43,578 nucleotides of DNA from Microbispora triticiradicis. Its GTDB lineage: Bacteria; Actinomycetota; Actinomycetes; Streptosporangiales; Streptosporangiaceae. The stretch's first letter is position 1. Every line of letters begins with the position of its first letter. Positions 1-8,029 of this stretch are shown one piece after another. The stretch spans positions 1 through 43,578 of the forward strand of contig QFZU02000163.1 in the NCBI GenBank assembly GCA_003260025.2. The letters run 5' to 3'. The notes beneath the pieces are model-generated. The model was given only the letters and a program-made list of their open reading frames with translations. It did not search any database and had not been told where the DNA came from. The position numbers and the translations under genes are program-made.

Positions 1-519
1 GCCTCGCTCGGGCGGCCGGCGACGGCCGGGGCCGCCCCCGCCGCCGGCCCGGGCGCCGGTCAGGATGCGGGTCAGACCGGTCAGGCCGGTGAGCCCGGTG
101 GCGGGCCGGTGACGTCGGTCGCCGCGGCCTACGCCGAGGCGCGGCGCTGCGCCGGCGCGCTCGTGGCGCTGGGCCGTACGGGCGACGGCGCGAGCGCCGA
201 GGAGCTGGGCTTCGTGGGCCTCCTGGTCGGCGAGCGGCGCGAGGTGGCGGGTTTCCTCTCCGGGGTGCTCGGGCCGGTCCTCGACTACGACGCGCGGCGG
301 GGCACCGCCCTGGTGACGACGCTGACCGCCTACTTCGGCACCGGCGGCTCGCTGTCGCGCACGGCCGAGGCGCTGCACATCCACGTCAACACGGTCACCC
401 AGCGGCTCGACCGGGTGGGGCAACTGCTGGGCGTGGACTGGCAGGAGCCCGACCACGCGCTGGAGATCCAGCTCGCCCTGCGGCTGCACCGGCTCAGGAC
501 CCACATGCCCGACGCGTGA
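1..519 (+). CDS. PucR/CdaR-type transcriptional regulator, C-terminal part (5' truncated)
   Basis: The reading frame is open from base 1, so the gene starts before the window; only about 172 C-terminal residues are visible. The last ~60 residues (TAEALHIHVNTVTQRLDRVGQLLG) are the winged-helix HTH_30 type that ends PucR/CdaR-family activators, preceded by the usual LDYDARRGTALVTTLTAYF helix. The first ~37 visible residues are a low-complexity Gly/Ala/Pro linker. The family controls purine, aromatic or carboxylate catabolism in response to pathway metabolites. The next gene downstream on the same strand is a metabolite:H+ symporter followed by two hydrolases, so this protein is a reasonable candidate regulator of that cluster. 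Effector and full length cannot be judged. Confidence 0.85.
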   Translation, partial: ASLGRPATAGAAPAAGPGAGQDAGQTGQAGEPGGGPVTSVAAAYAEARRCAGALVALGRTGDGASAEELGFVGLLVGERREVAGFLSGVLGPVLDYDARRGTALVTTLTAYFGTGGSLSRTAEALHIHVNTVTQRLDRVGQLLGVDWQEPDHALEIQLALRLHRLRTHMPDA

Positions 520-542
520 GGTGTGTGGAACCGCCCCATAGG

Positions 543-558
543 AGTGACCCCGGTCACT
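543..558. promoter_or_regulatory. CRP-like palindrome upstream of the transporter/hydrolase operon
   Basis: AGTGACC-CC-GGTCACT is a perfect inverted repeat with 7-bp arms. Read another way it contains GTGA-N6-TCAC, the core of the CRP/FNR-family consensus (TGTGA-N6-TCACA). It ends 37 bases before the chosen ATG at 596. It could be bound by a Crp homologue or by the PucR-type regulator upstream; sequence alone cannot decide. Confidence 0.55.
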
Positions 559-595
559 GCGTACCGTGGCGGCACCCCCCATCGGAGGAGTTCCC

Positions 596-1933
596 ATGGC
601 ACACACCCCACCTGCCCGGATCGGCAAGGTCGTCGGGGCCAGCCTGATCGGCACCACGATCGAGTGGTACGACTTCTTCCTCTACGGCTCCGCCGCGGCC
701 CTGGTCTTCAACAAACTGTTCTTCCCCACCTACGACGAGCGGGTCGGCACGCTTCTCGCGTTCCTCACCTACGCCGTCGGCTTCGTCGCCCGGCCCCTCG
801 GCGGCCTCGTCTTCGGCCACTACGGCGACCGGCTCGGTCGCAAGCGGCTGCTCGTCATCAGCCTGCTGATGATGGGCGGCGCGACGTTCCTGATCGGCCT
901 GCTGCCGACGTACGCCACCCTGGGCGTGGCCGCGCCCCTGCTGCTGACCCTCCTCCGCCTGGTGCAGGGCTTCGCCCTCGGCGGCGAGTGGGGCGGCGCG
1001 GTGCTGCTGGTCTCCGAGCACGGCGACCCCCGCAACCGGGGCTTCTGGGCGTCCTGGCCGCAGGCAGGCGCTCCCGGCGGCAACCTGATCGCCGTCGGCG
1101 TGCTGGCGCTGCTGGCCGCGGTGCAGCCGGACGACACGTTCCTCGCCTGGGGCTGGCGGATCGCGTTCCTGCTGTCCGGCGTGCTCGTGCTGATCGGCCT
1201 GTGGATCAGGATCACGGTCACCGAGTCGCCGGTGTTCCAGGAGGCGCTGGCCCGTCAGGAGCCCGCGCCCACCGCGCCCATCCTCGGGGTGCTGCGCCAC
1301 CACTGGCGCGACGTGCTGGTGGCGATGGGCGCCCGGATGGCCGAGAACGTCTCCTACTACATCATCACCGCGTTCGTGCTCGTGTACGGCACCACCACGG
1401 CGGGCCTGCCCAAGGGCACCGTGCTCAACGCCGTGCTGATCGGCTCGGCGATCCACTTCGTCACGATCCCGCTGTGGGGCGCGCTGTCCGACCGGCTCGG
1501 CCGCCGGCCGGTCTACCTGCTCGGCGCCGTCGGCGTGGGCCTGTGGGCCTTCGCGTTCTTCCCGCTGATCGACACCAAGAACTTCGCGTTGGTCACCGTG
1601 GCCGTGACGGTCGGCCTGGTGCTGCACGGCGCGATGTACGGCCCGCAGGCGGCCTTCTTCTCGGAGCTGTTCGCCACGCGGATGCGTTACTCGGGCGTGT
1701 CGATCGGCTACCAGCTCGCCTCGATCGCGGCCGGCGGCGTGGCCCCGCTGATCGCGGTGGCGCTGCTCGACGCGTACGGATCGAGCGTGCCGGTCTCGGT
1801 CTACGTGGTCGTGGCGGCGGTGCTCACCGTGGTCGCGGTGGTCGCCTCCAGGGAGACCCGCGACCGCGACCTGTCGGCGATCGAACCAGCCTCCGGCGCC
1901 GCCCGGGCCGCTGTCATCACGAAAGAGGCCTGA
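596..1933 (+). CDS. MFS transporter, metabolite:H+ symporter (MHS) family
   Basis: A 445-residue, 12-helix major facilitator. The N-terminal signature IGTTIEWYDFFLYGSAAALVF followed by a loop-2/3 motif of the GHYGDRLGRKR kind identifies the MHS family (2.A.1.6), whose members import shikimate, alpha-ketoglutarate, citrate, proline/betaine or protocatechuate with protons. The second half repeats the motif (LSDRLGRRP). The frame is open to a GTG at 566, but GGAGGAG at 584-590 is correctly placed for ATG 596, which I chose. It overlaps the next gene by one base (TGATG), so the three genes 596-4313 form a tight operon. Substrate is unknown; with two downstream hydrolases, a small carboxylate or aromatic acid released from an ester is plausible. 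Confidence 0.92.
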   Translation: MAHTPPARIGKVVGASLIGTTIEWYDFFLYGSAAALVFNKLFFPTYDERVGTLLAFLTYAVGFVARPLGGLVFGHYGDRLGRKRLLVISLLMMGGATFLIGLLPTYATLGVAAPLLLTLLRLVQGFALGGEWGGAVLLVSEHGDPRNRGFWASWPQAGAPGGNLIAVGVLALLAAVQPDDTFLAWGWRIAFLLSGVLVLIGLWIRITVTESPVFQEALARQEPAPTAPILGVLRHHWRDVLVAMGARMAENVSYYIITAFVLVYGTTTAGLPKGTVLNAVLIGSAIHFVTIPLWGALSDRLGRRPVYLLGAVGVGLWAFAFFPLIDTKNFALVTVAVTVGLVLHGAMYGPQAAFFSELFATRMRYSGVSIGYQLASIAAGGVAPLIAVALLDAYGSSVPVSVYVVVAAVLTVVAVVASRETRDRDLSAIEPASGAARAAVITKEA

Positions 1934-3300
1934 TGCGAGAGAAAGACATGATTCGGCGCGGGCGTCTCGCCGGCCTGGCCGCGCTGACGGCGGCCCTGCC
2001 CCTCGTGGCCGCCGCCCTTCCCGCCCGGGCCGCGCCGCCCGGGGCGTGCCCGGCGGTGACCGTGCCGGGCGCGGAGAAGCAGGTGACCGCCTGCCTGGCC
2101 GACCTCACCACGAAGGGCACCCTGGCCTCCGGGCACACCGACCAGGCGGACTGGTCGGGGCTCAACTCGGCCGGGGCCGTCAACCCCTCCGGCGTCCCCG
2201 GCACGCAGATCGACGGCTACTTCCCCGACACCTCGAAGGGGAACACCAACCACGGCTGGGACCACGACGCGCAGTTCGTGATCCGGCTGCCCGAGCGGTG
2301 GAACGGCGGCCTGGTGGTCGCCGGGTCGCCCGGCAACCGGGAGACCTACGCCAACGACTTCACGATCTCCGACTGGGCGCTGGCAAAGGGCTACGCGTAC
2401 GCCGCGACCGACAAGGGCAACACCGGCCCGACGTTCTACCGCGACGGCGTACGGCCCGGGGACGCGGTGGCCGAGTGGAACCGCAGGGTCAGCGAACTGG
2501 CCGTCGCCGCGAAGGCCGTCGTCCGGCAGCGGTACGGCAGGCCGGCCCGCACGACGATCGCGGCCGGCCAGTCGAACGGCGGCTACCTGGTCCGCTGGCA
2601 GATCGAGAACCGCCCCGACCTGTTCGACGGCGGCGTCGACTGGGAGGGCACGCTCTTCACCTCCGAAGGCCCCAACCTGCTGACGTTCCTGCCGTCCGCG
2701 CTGCGCGCGTACGCGAAGGGCGACACCGCCGGGATCGCGGCGGCGGGCTTCGCCCCCGAGTCCGACTTCCTCTGGCCGTTCCACTACCAGTACTACTGGG
2801 ACTTCACCCAGCGCGTCTTCCGCGAGGAGTTCGACCCCGCCTACGACGGCGACACCGAGGCGGGCACGCCGTTCTGCGCCTCCGGCACGCCCGGCTGCGA
2901 CACCGACTACGACTACGCCTCCCGGCCCGCGGCCGTGAAGCAGGCGATGGCGCGGGTGAGCCTCACCGGGAAGATCAAGAAGCCGCTGGTCATCGTGCAC
3001 GGCACCCTGGACGCGCTGCTGCCGATCCGCGTGGATTCCGACGTCTACGCCAAGATGATCGCCGACCGGCACCGCGACCGGCTGCTCCGCTACTACCGGG
3101 TCGAGGACGGCACCCACGTCGACAGCCTCTACCCCGCCTTCCCCGACCGGCTGCGGCCTCTGCTGCCCTGCTTCCGCAGCGCGTTCACCGCGCTGGAGGC
3201 GTGGATCGGCAGGGGCACGACACCGCCTCCGAGCACCACCCTGCCCCGCCCGGCCACGGGCGATCTCGACAACACCTGCACACTGGGAGCAACACCATGA
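1933..3300 (+). CDS. Secreted alpha/beta hydrolase (tannase / 3-hydroxybutyrate-oligomer hydrolase-like)
   Basis: A 455-residue protein. Residues 1-34 form a signal peptide: Arg-rich N-terminus, Ala/Leu core and a likely cut after ARA. The nucleophile elbow is AGQSNGG (G-x-S-x-G), followed by a long variable lid; the late motif IVHGTLDALLP gives the acid Asp and DGTHVDSLYPAF the His. Four Cys at GTPFCASGTPGC and the C-terminal region suggest disulfides in an exported protein. The architecture resembles tannase/feruloyl-esterase or 3HB-oligomer hydrolases, but the Cys-flanked Ser of classical tannases is absent, so the substrate is open. ATG 1933 overlaps the upstream stop and follows AAAGAGG; a second ATG at 1948 is possible. 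The stop overlaps the next start (ATGA). Confidence 0.8.
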   Translation: MREKDMIRRGRLAGLAALTAALPLVAAALPARAAPPGACPAVTVPGAEKQVTACLADLTTKGTLASGHTDQADWSGLNSAGAVNPSGVPGTQIDGYFPDTSKGNTNHGWDHDAQFVIRLPERWNGGLVVAGSPGNRETYANDFTISDWALAKGYAYAATDKGNTGPTFYRDGVRPGDAVAEWNRRVSELAVAAKAVVRQRYGRPARTTIAAGQSNGGYLVRWQIENRPDLFDGGVDWEGTLFTSEGPNLLTFLPSALRAYAKGDTAGIAAAGFAPESDFLWPFHYQYYWDFTQRVFREEFDPAYDGDTEAGTPFCASGTPGCDTDYDYASRPAAVKQAMARVSLTGKIKKPLVIVHGTLDALLPIRVDSDVYAKMIADRHRDRLLRYYRVEDGTHVDSLYPAFPDRLRPLLPCFRSAFTALEAWIGRGTTPPPSTTLPRPATGDLDNTCTLGATP

Positions 3301-4313
3301 CCCTGCCCGTCACGGCCGAGCGGATCCGCACGGACCGTCTCACCCTGAACATCCTGTCCGTGCCCGGGACGTCGGGCGAGCCGGTGCTGTTCGTGCACGG
3401 CAACGTCTCCTGCAGCGCGTTCTGGCGGTCCACGATGGCCTCGCTCGGCGAGGGGTTCCGGCCGTACGCGGTGGACCTGCGGGGGTTCGGCGGCTCCGAT
3501 CCCGAGCCGGTGGACGCGAGCCGGGGCGTGCGCGACTACTCCGACGACGTGCTCGCGCTGCTCGACCGGCTCGGGCCCGTGCACCTCGTCGGATGGAGCC
3601 TCGGCGGCGGGGTGGTCATGCAGGTCCTGCGCGACCGGCCGGCGGCGGTCCGCAGCCTGACGCTGGTCAACCCCGTCTCGCCGTACGGCTTCGGCGGCAC
3701 GACGGGCGTGGACGGCACGCTCAACTCACCCGACGGCGTGGGCTCGGGCGGCGGCGGGGCCAACCCCGAGTTCGTGCGGCTGCTGCGGGAGGGCGACCGC
3801 TCGGACGGCTCCCCGCTCTCGCCCCGGTCGGTGCTGCGCGCCACGTACGTCGCGCCCGGCACCGACCTCGGCGAGGAGGAGGACGCGTTCGTCGAGTCGA
3901 TGCTGTCCACCCGGGTGGGCGACGACCACTACCCCGGCGACTTCCTGCCCTCCGACGTCTGGCCGAACCTCGCGCCCGGCAAGCGCGGCGTGCTCAACTC
4001 GATCGCGCCGACGAACTTCCGGATCGACGACCTGCACGAGATCGACCCCAAGCCGCCGATCCTGTGGATCAGGGGCGACCAGGACGTGATCGTGTCGGAC
4101 ACCTCGCTGTTCGACCTCGCGCATCTCGGCGCGATCGGGGCCGTGCCCGGCTGGGACGGCACGCCCGCCCAGCCGATGGTCGCCCAGACGCGGGCCGTCC
4201 TGGAGCGCTACGGCGCCTACCGCGAGGTGGTCGTCGAGGGCGCCGGCCACGGCCCGCACCTCGACCGGCCCGCCGAGTTCCGCGCGGCCCTGCTCGCCCA
4301 CCTGCGGAGCTGA
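3297..4313 (+). CDS. Cytoplasmic alpha/beta hydrolase
   Basis: A 338-residue alpha/beta-hydrolase-1 protein without signal peptide. Visible motifs: oxyanion segment FVHGNVSC, nucleophile elbow VGWSLGGG, acid residue in IRGDQDVI, and catalytic His in GAGHGPHLDRP. A Gly-rich insertion (GVGSGGGGANPEF) lies after the nucleophile, in the cap. The start overlaps the previous stop by four bases (ATGA), implying translational coupling. As the last gene of the 596-4313 operon it may act inside the cell on a product of the secreted hydrolase and transporter. It could be an esterase, a C-C bond hydrolase or a lactonase; nothing visible distinguishes these. Confidence 0.88.
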   Translation: MTLPVTAERIRTDRLTLNILSVPGTSGEPVLFVHGNVSCSAFWRSTMASLGEGFRPYAVDLRGFGGSDPEPVDASRGVRDYSDDVLALLDRLGPVHLVGWSLGGGVVMQVLRDRPAAVRSLTLVNPVSPYGFGGTTGVDGTLNSPDGVGSGGGGANPEFVRLLREGDRSDGSPLSPRSVLRATYVAPGTDLGEEEDAFVESMLSTRVGDDHYPGDFLPSDVWPNLAPGKRGVLNSIAPTNFRIDDLHEIDPKPPILWIRGDQDVIVSDTSLFDLAHLGAIGAVPGWDGTPAQPMVAQTRAVLERYGAYREVVVEGAGHGPHLDRPAEFRAALLAHLRS

Positions 4314-4340
4314 TCCCCTTTTGATCCCCGGCCGGCCCGT

Positions 4341-6356
4341 TCAGCGGCGGTCGCGCAGCACCCGTACGGCGAGGCGGCGCAGCGGCGAGGGCGCCCGCGG
4401 CGGGGTTCCGGCGGGCAGGACGGACGCCTGCCCGCCGCGGCGGATCGTCAGCCCGAACAGCAGGTCGACGTCCTTCTGCCCGATCCGCAGGGCGGGCCGC
4501 CAGAGGCCGGGGCCGAGGCAGTCGTCGCCGCCGAGCCGGCTCACCGGCACCCGCGCGACGAGCTGCCCGGCCACCCGGCCGGGAATCCCCGGCTCGACCA
4601 GGGCGGGCACGACCATGCTGCGCCCCCGCCCGTCCTGCTCGCGCAGCACCAGCTCGGCCGGCGGTCCGCCGCTCGGCGGCACGTACGGCACGGGCACGAC
4701 GACGAAGACGTGCCCCTCCTGCCGGGCCACGGTGGCCCGGGACGAGACCAGCGCGATCGACTCGGGGAACGACCTCGGCTCCACGCACACGCCCAGCTCG
4801 CCGCGTTCCGACCAGCACGGCACGACCAGCCTCCCGGGCTCCCCGGCGAGGGCGCCCGCGCAGCTCATCGGATGCGTGGGGCGGACGATCCGGGCCCGGC
4901 CCCCCGGCAGGCCCCGCAGCCGCACGTGGATCTCCCACAGCCCGGCGGGCAACGACCGGCCGAGGGCCGCCGAGCCGACGTCGAGGCGCGCCTGGCCGTT
5001 CACCCAGACCCGCGCCTGCCCCTCACCGACCGCCCGCCCCCGGCCGCCCGCCGCCTGACCCGCCGGGCCCTCGCCCACCGTCGCCTGGCCCACCGTCGCC
5101 TGGCCGACCGAGCAGTCGACCGGCAGGGCGTACGTCACCCCGGTCTCCGCGTGCCGTACGCAGACCTCCACCCGCGCCCGGCGCACCGCCTCGGTCACGT
5201 CGGCCTCCTCGTCGCCGAGCAGCCCGTCGAGCAGCCCCTCCAGGGCCGCCGGCGGCGTCCACAGCAGCCGGTCGCCGCGCTGCCGCAGCCACAGCGGGCT
5301 CCCGCCCGGCCGCAGCACCTCGACGCTCAGGTCGAGCAGGAGCGCGCCCCGGTCCCAGCGGAGCCCGCGCAGTTCCGCGCTGATCCCGGTGCCCCGCGAC
5401 GCCTCGGCGAGGGCGAGCAGCGCGTCGAGCCGGTCCTGCCGCAGCAGCGCCGTACGGGCGCGCAGGTGCGCGGGCAGGTGGACGTCGAGCTCCGGGGGAA
5501 ACCGGTCGAGCGTGAACCGGCGCAGGAAGGAGAACAGGACCATCCGCTCGTCGGGCTCCGCGGCGAGGAAGCGCGGCCCCGCGAGACGGCGCAGCCCGAG
5601 CGCCCGGTACCAGTGGGCCTGGATCCGCCGGCGCTGGGATCCCGGCTCGGTGCAGGCGTCCACCACGTCGAAGACCGCGTTCAGCCCGTCGAAGAGCGCC
5701 TCGGCGTCGAGCCGCTCCTCCCCCGCCGTGCCCGGCGCGGCCGGGCCGAGATGGCAGCAGATCTCATCGGACAGCACCGCGACCACCTTCGCGGCGAGGT
5801 ACGCCCGGGTCACGAAGGCCTGCTCCGACAGCGGCCGGTCGGCGAAGCGGAGCTGACAGGTCTCCAGGAACTCCCGGCTGAACAGCTTGTGCGCGGTGGG
5901 CAGCGCGAGGAGGTGGTCGCGCAGCACGTCCGCCCGGTCGCGGTCGCGGGCGAACGCGGCCGGGGGCGGTCCGCCGTCGGCCAGCCTGCCGATCAGGACG
6001 TCGGCGTCGGTCTCCACCGCCCGGTCGTACATCCGCTCCAGCGCGTGCGGCTCCAGCCTGTCGTACTGGCCGAGCAGGAAGACGTACTCGCCGCGGGCCA
6101 CGGACAGGCCGACGTTGCGCCCGCGCGCGGGCGAGCCGGTGTGGTCGAGGTGCAGGACCCGCACGTTGCCGCGCTGCCCGGCGATGGCGTCGAGCCGCCT
6201 GCGGGTCCCGTCCGTCGACCCGTCGTCGGCGAAGACGACCTCGTACTCGTCCGGCGGCAGCGACTGCTCCAGCACCGAACGCACGGCGGCACCGAAGTCG
6301 TCGTTCGAGAGCCCGGGGTTGGACACGGGCATAACCACGCTGACCTTCACACCCAT
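4341..6356 (-). CDS. Family 2 glycosyltransferase with long C-terminal extension and altered DxD region
   Basis: A 671-residue protein with an N-terminal GT-A fold: VKVSVVMPVSNP at the start, ADDGSTDGT at ~44-51 (nucleotide-binding Asp), and ARGRNVGLSVARGEYVFLL at ~77-95. Where GT2 enzymes usually read an L-D-x-D-D type metal-binding motif, this one has LLGQYDRLEP (~94-103), keeping only one Asp. The remaining ~450 residues contain beta-rich segments found in actinomycete cell-surface GT2 proteins of unknown acceptor. A 15-bp tandem duplication encodes GQATV twice. The start at 6356 (MGVKVS) is preferred over an in-frame TTG at 6416 because the family begins just before the first beta strand. 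It is convergent with the hydrolase gene, with 27 bases between. Confidence 0.85.
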   Translation of the reverse strand: MGVKVSVVMPVSNPGLSNDDFGAAVRSVLEQSLPPDEYEVVFADDGSTDGTRRRLDAIAGQRGNVRVLHLDHTGSPARGRNVGLSVARGEYVFLLGQYDRLEPHALERMYDRAVETDADVLIGRLADGGPPPAAFARDRDRADVLRDHLLALPTAHKLFSREFLETCQLRFADRPLSEQAFVTRAYLAAKVVAVLSDEICCHLGPAAPGTAGEERLDAEALFDGLNAVFDVVDACTEPGSQRRRIQAHWYRALGLRRLAGPRFLAAEPDERMVLFSFLRRFTLDRFPPELDVHLPAHLRARTALLRQDRLDALLALAEASRGTGISAELRGLRWDRGALLLDLSVEVLRPGGSPLWLRQRGDRLLWTPPAALEGLLDGLLGDEEADVTEAVRRARVEVCVRHAETGVTYALPVDCSVGQATVGQATVGEGPAGQAAGGRGRAVGEGQARVWVNGQARLDVGSAALGRSLPAGLWEIHVRLRGLPGGRARIVRPTHPMSCAGALAGEPGRLVVPCWSERGELGVCVEPRSFPESIALVSSRATVARQEGHVFVVVPVPYVPPSGGPPAELVLREQDGRGRSMVVPALVEPGIPGRVAGQLVARVPVSRLGGDDCLGPGLWRPALRIGQKDVDLLFGLTIRRGGQASVLPAGTPPRAPSPLRRLAVRVLRDRR
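5073..5102. repeat. 15-bp tandem duplication inside the glycosyltransferase gene
   Basis: Two identical 15-bp units (gcccaccgtcgcctg), with a degenerate partial third copy following. They encode a repeated five-residue unit (GQATV) and keep the frame. Confidence 0.9.
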
Positions 6357-6450
6357 GAGGCCAAGGGTGCAGCGCGGGCCCCGCCGGACGCGCGGGCTTG
6401 CCGAAGGATCGACCAACCCTGACCAGAGTTTCGGGGAGCCGTCCGGTGGC

Positions 6451-7158
6451 TCAGTACCAGCCGGTGGACTGGGAGTGGGCCCAGGCGCCGCAGGGCGTCT
6501 TGTAGCGGCCGGCGATGTAGCCGAGCCCCCACTTGATCTGGGTGGCGGGGTTGGTCTGCCAGTCGGCGCCCGCGCTCGCCATCTTGCTGCCGGGGAGCGA
6601 CTGGGGGATGCCGTACGCGCCGCTGTAGCGGTTCATGGCCCGCTCGTTCCAGTGGCTCTCCCTGTCCCACAGCTTCTCCAGGCAGCCCCACTCGCCGCCC
6701 CAGCCGCGCGCCTCGGCCATCTGCTTGCCGAGGGCCTTGTTGCTGCCGGGGTCGGGGGTCGAACCGGGCGGGAAGTTCGCGGGCGGCAGGCCGGCCCCGC
6801 CGGGGGCCTTCTCCACGATGTCGACGGGGTCGAGGACCTTCGAGCGGTCGCGGGCCTTCTCCAGCCGGTCCTTGCGCAGGGCCTGGACCGCGTTCTCCTT
6901 CAGCGTGTCGGCCTCGGGGTCGGGCTTGGCGGGGTCGAGGGCCAGGAAGTCGCCCGGCTCCAGGGGCTTGGCGGGCGCGTTGGCGTGGTCGACGGCCGTA
7001 CGAACCGTGTAGAACGTCCCCCCGGCGAGCACGGCCACCGAGACGCCGAGGATCGCGATCCGCTTGGGTGTCAGCCAGCCGGGGCCGGAACGGCCGTTTC
7101 CGCCCCGTCGGGACCGGGAGGCGCGGGGGCGATCCTTCAACTGCTGACCAGAGCTCAC
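6451..7158 (-). CDS. Membrane-anchored lysozyme-like / transglycosylase domain protein
   Basis: A 235-residue protein: a basic Arg/Ser/Gly-rich N-terminus, one membrane segment (IAILGVSVAVLAGGTFYTV), a charged Pro-rich stalk, and a C-terminal ~85-residue domain of the lysozyme/Rpf/aggregation-promoting-factor type. The likely catalytic Glu is in LWDRESHWN, followed by the YGIPQSLPGSKMASAG substrate-cleft motif; two Cys (WGCLEKL and TPCGAW) may form a disulfide. The predicted role is peptidoglycan cleavage outside the membrane. The start is uncertain: GTG 7158 puts the basic segment directly before the helix, but the frame is open to GTG 7239, and neither has a clear ribosome site. A CRP-type site lies upstream. 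M. tuberculosis rpfA, a related muralytic gene, is a known CRP target. Confidence 0.85.
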   Translation of the reverse strand: MSSGQQLKDRPRASRSRRGGNGRSGPGWLTPKRIAILGVSVAVLAGGTFYTVRTAVDHANAPAKPLEPGDFLALDPAKPDPEADTLKENAVQALRKDRLEKARDRSKVLDPVDIVEKAPGGAGLPPANFPPGSTPDPGSNKALGKQMAEARGWGGEWGCLEKLWDRESHWNERAMNRYSGAYGIPQSLPGSKMASAGADWQTNPATQIKWGLGYIAGRYKTPCGAWAHSQSTGWY

Positions 7159-7262
7159 GGCCAATGAGCTTGCCCTGTCCCGGGGGGTGGTCCGCAACCG
7201 AAACGTGGTACCTGTTTGGTGACGTCTTGACCCCACCACCGATCACATGCGCTTTCCCCGTC

Positions 7263-7282
7263 GGTGTGATTTTGGTCACACC
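7263..7282. promoter_or_regulatory. CRP/FNR-family site, near-consensus
   Basis: GGTGTGA-TTTTGG-TCACACC is a perfect 7-bp inverted repeat containing TGTGA-N6-TCACA, the full CRP half-site consensus. It lies between the divergent lysozyme-like gene (start 7158) and the response regulator gene (start 7355). Its centre is about 82 bases before 7355, a spacing seen for upstream-bound CRP activators if transcription starts at that codon. Confidence 0.75.
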
Positions 7283-7342
7283 TCGTCTCGTGACAACCCG
7301 GCATCGATATTGGGACGAATAGGGGAATCATTGTGTACGTCG

Positions 7343-7348
7343 CATAAT
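7343..7348 (+). promoter_or_regulatory. Candidate -10 hexamer (CATAAT) of the response-regulator operon
   Basis: CATAAT is followed by six bases and then the GTG start at 7355, so transcription would begin at or next to the start codon (leaderless). No good -35 is visible, which fits activator dependence. Confidence 0.5.
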
Positions 7349-7354
7349 GACCAG

Positions 7355-8029
7355 GTGGCAGGCATTCTCCTGGTCGAAGACGACCCTTCGGTCCGCACCG
7401 GGCTCGAACTCGCGCTCACCCGGCAGGGCCACGCGGTGACCGCGTACGCCACGGGCGAGGAGGCGCTCGACCACATACGCACCCGGCGTCCCGAGATCGC
7501 GATCCTCGACGTCATGCTGCCGGGCATCGACGGCGTGGAGGTGTGCCGCCGCATCCGCAGGCTCGACCCCCTGCCGATCATCCTGCTCACCGCCCGGGGC
7601 GACGACCTCGACGTGGTGGTCGGGCTGGAGGCCGGCGCGGACGACTACGTGGTCAAGCCGGTCGAGCCCCGCGTGCTGGACGCCCGCATCCGGGCCATCC
7701 TGCGCCGGCTGGAGTCGGCCTCGCCCGACCGGCTCGTCTTCGGCGACCTGGTGATCGACCGCGGCGCGCTGAAGGTGAGCCTGGCCGGCCGGGAGATCCA
7801 TCTCACTCCGACCGAACTGCGCCTGCTGCTCGAACTGGTCCGCCGTCCCGGCCAGGTCCTCACCCGCCGCTATCTCCTGCGCGCCGTCTGGGACCACACG
7901 CACGTGGCCGACTCCCGGCTGGTCGACGCCTGCGTGCAGCGCATCCGCGCCAAGGTCGAACCGGTGCCCGCCGACCCCGTCTACATCCACACCGTGCGCG
8001 GCTTCGGATACCGCTTCAGTCCGCCATGA
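7355..8029 (+). CDS. OmpR/PhoB-type response regulator
   Basis: A 224-residue two-component regulator. The receiver domain has the acidic pair in LVEDDPS, phospho-acceptor Asp in AILDVMLPGIDG, Thr in LLTARGDD and Lys in YVVKPVEP. A short linker leads to the winged-helix DNA-binding domain (LTPTELRLLLELVRRPGQVLTRRYLL ending VYIHTVRGFGYRF). The frame is open 108 bases further upstream, but the family starts exactly at VAGILLVEDD, so I use GTG 7355, which lacks a ribosome site and sits six bases after a -10 hexamer. It overlaps the kinase gene by four bases. Expression is likely influenced by the CRP-type site at 7263-7282. Confidence 0.93.
   Translation: MAGILLVEDDPSVRTGLELALTRQGHAVTAYATGEEALDHIRTRRPEIAILDVMLPGIDGVEVCRRIRRLDPLPIILLTARGDDLDVVVGLEAGADDYVVKPVEPRVLDARIRAILRRLESASPDRLVFGDLVIDRGALKVSLAGREIHLTPTELRLLLELVRRPGQVLTRRYLLRAVWDHTHVADSRLVDACVQRIRAKVEPVPADPVYIHTVRGFGYRFSPP

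Noticed and set aside
523..1932. Frame extending the secreted hydrolase upstream across the transporter gene
   Set aside because: The translation is an Arg/Pro-rich shadow of the MFS gene; a signal peptide begins at 1933.
7159..7355. c-di-AMP (ydaO) riboswitch before the lysozyme-like gene
   Set aside because: Such riboswitches often precede wall-hydrolase genes in actinobacteria, but I could not find the conserved core segments on the minus strand.
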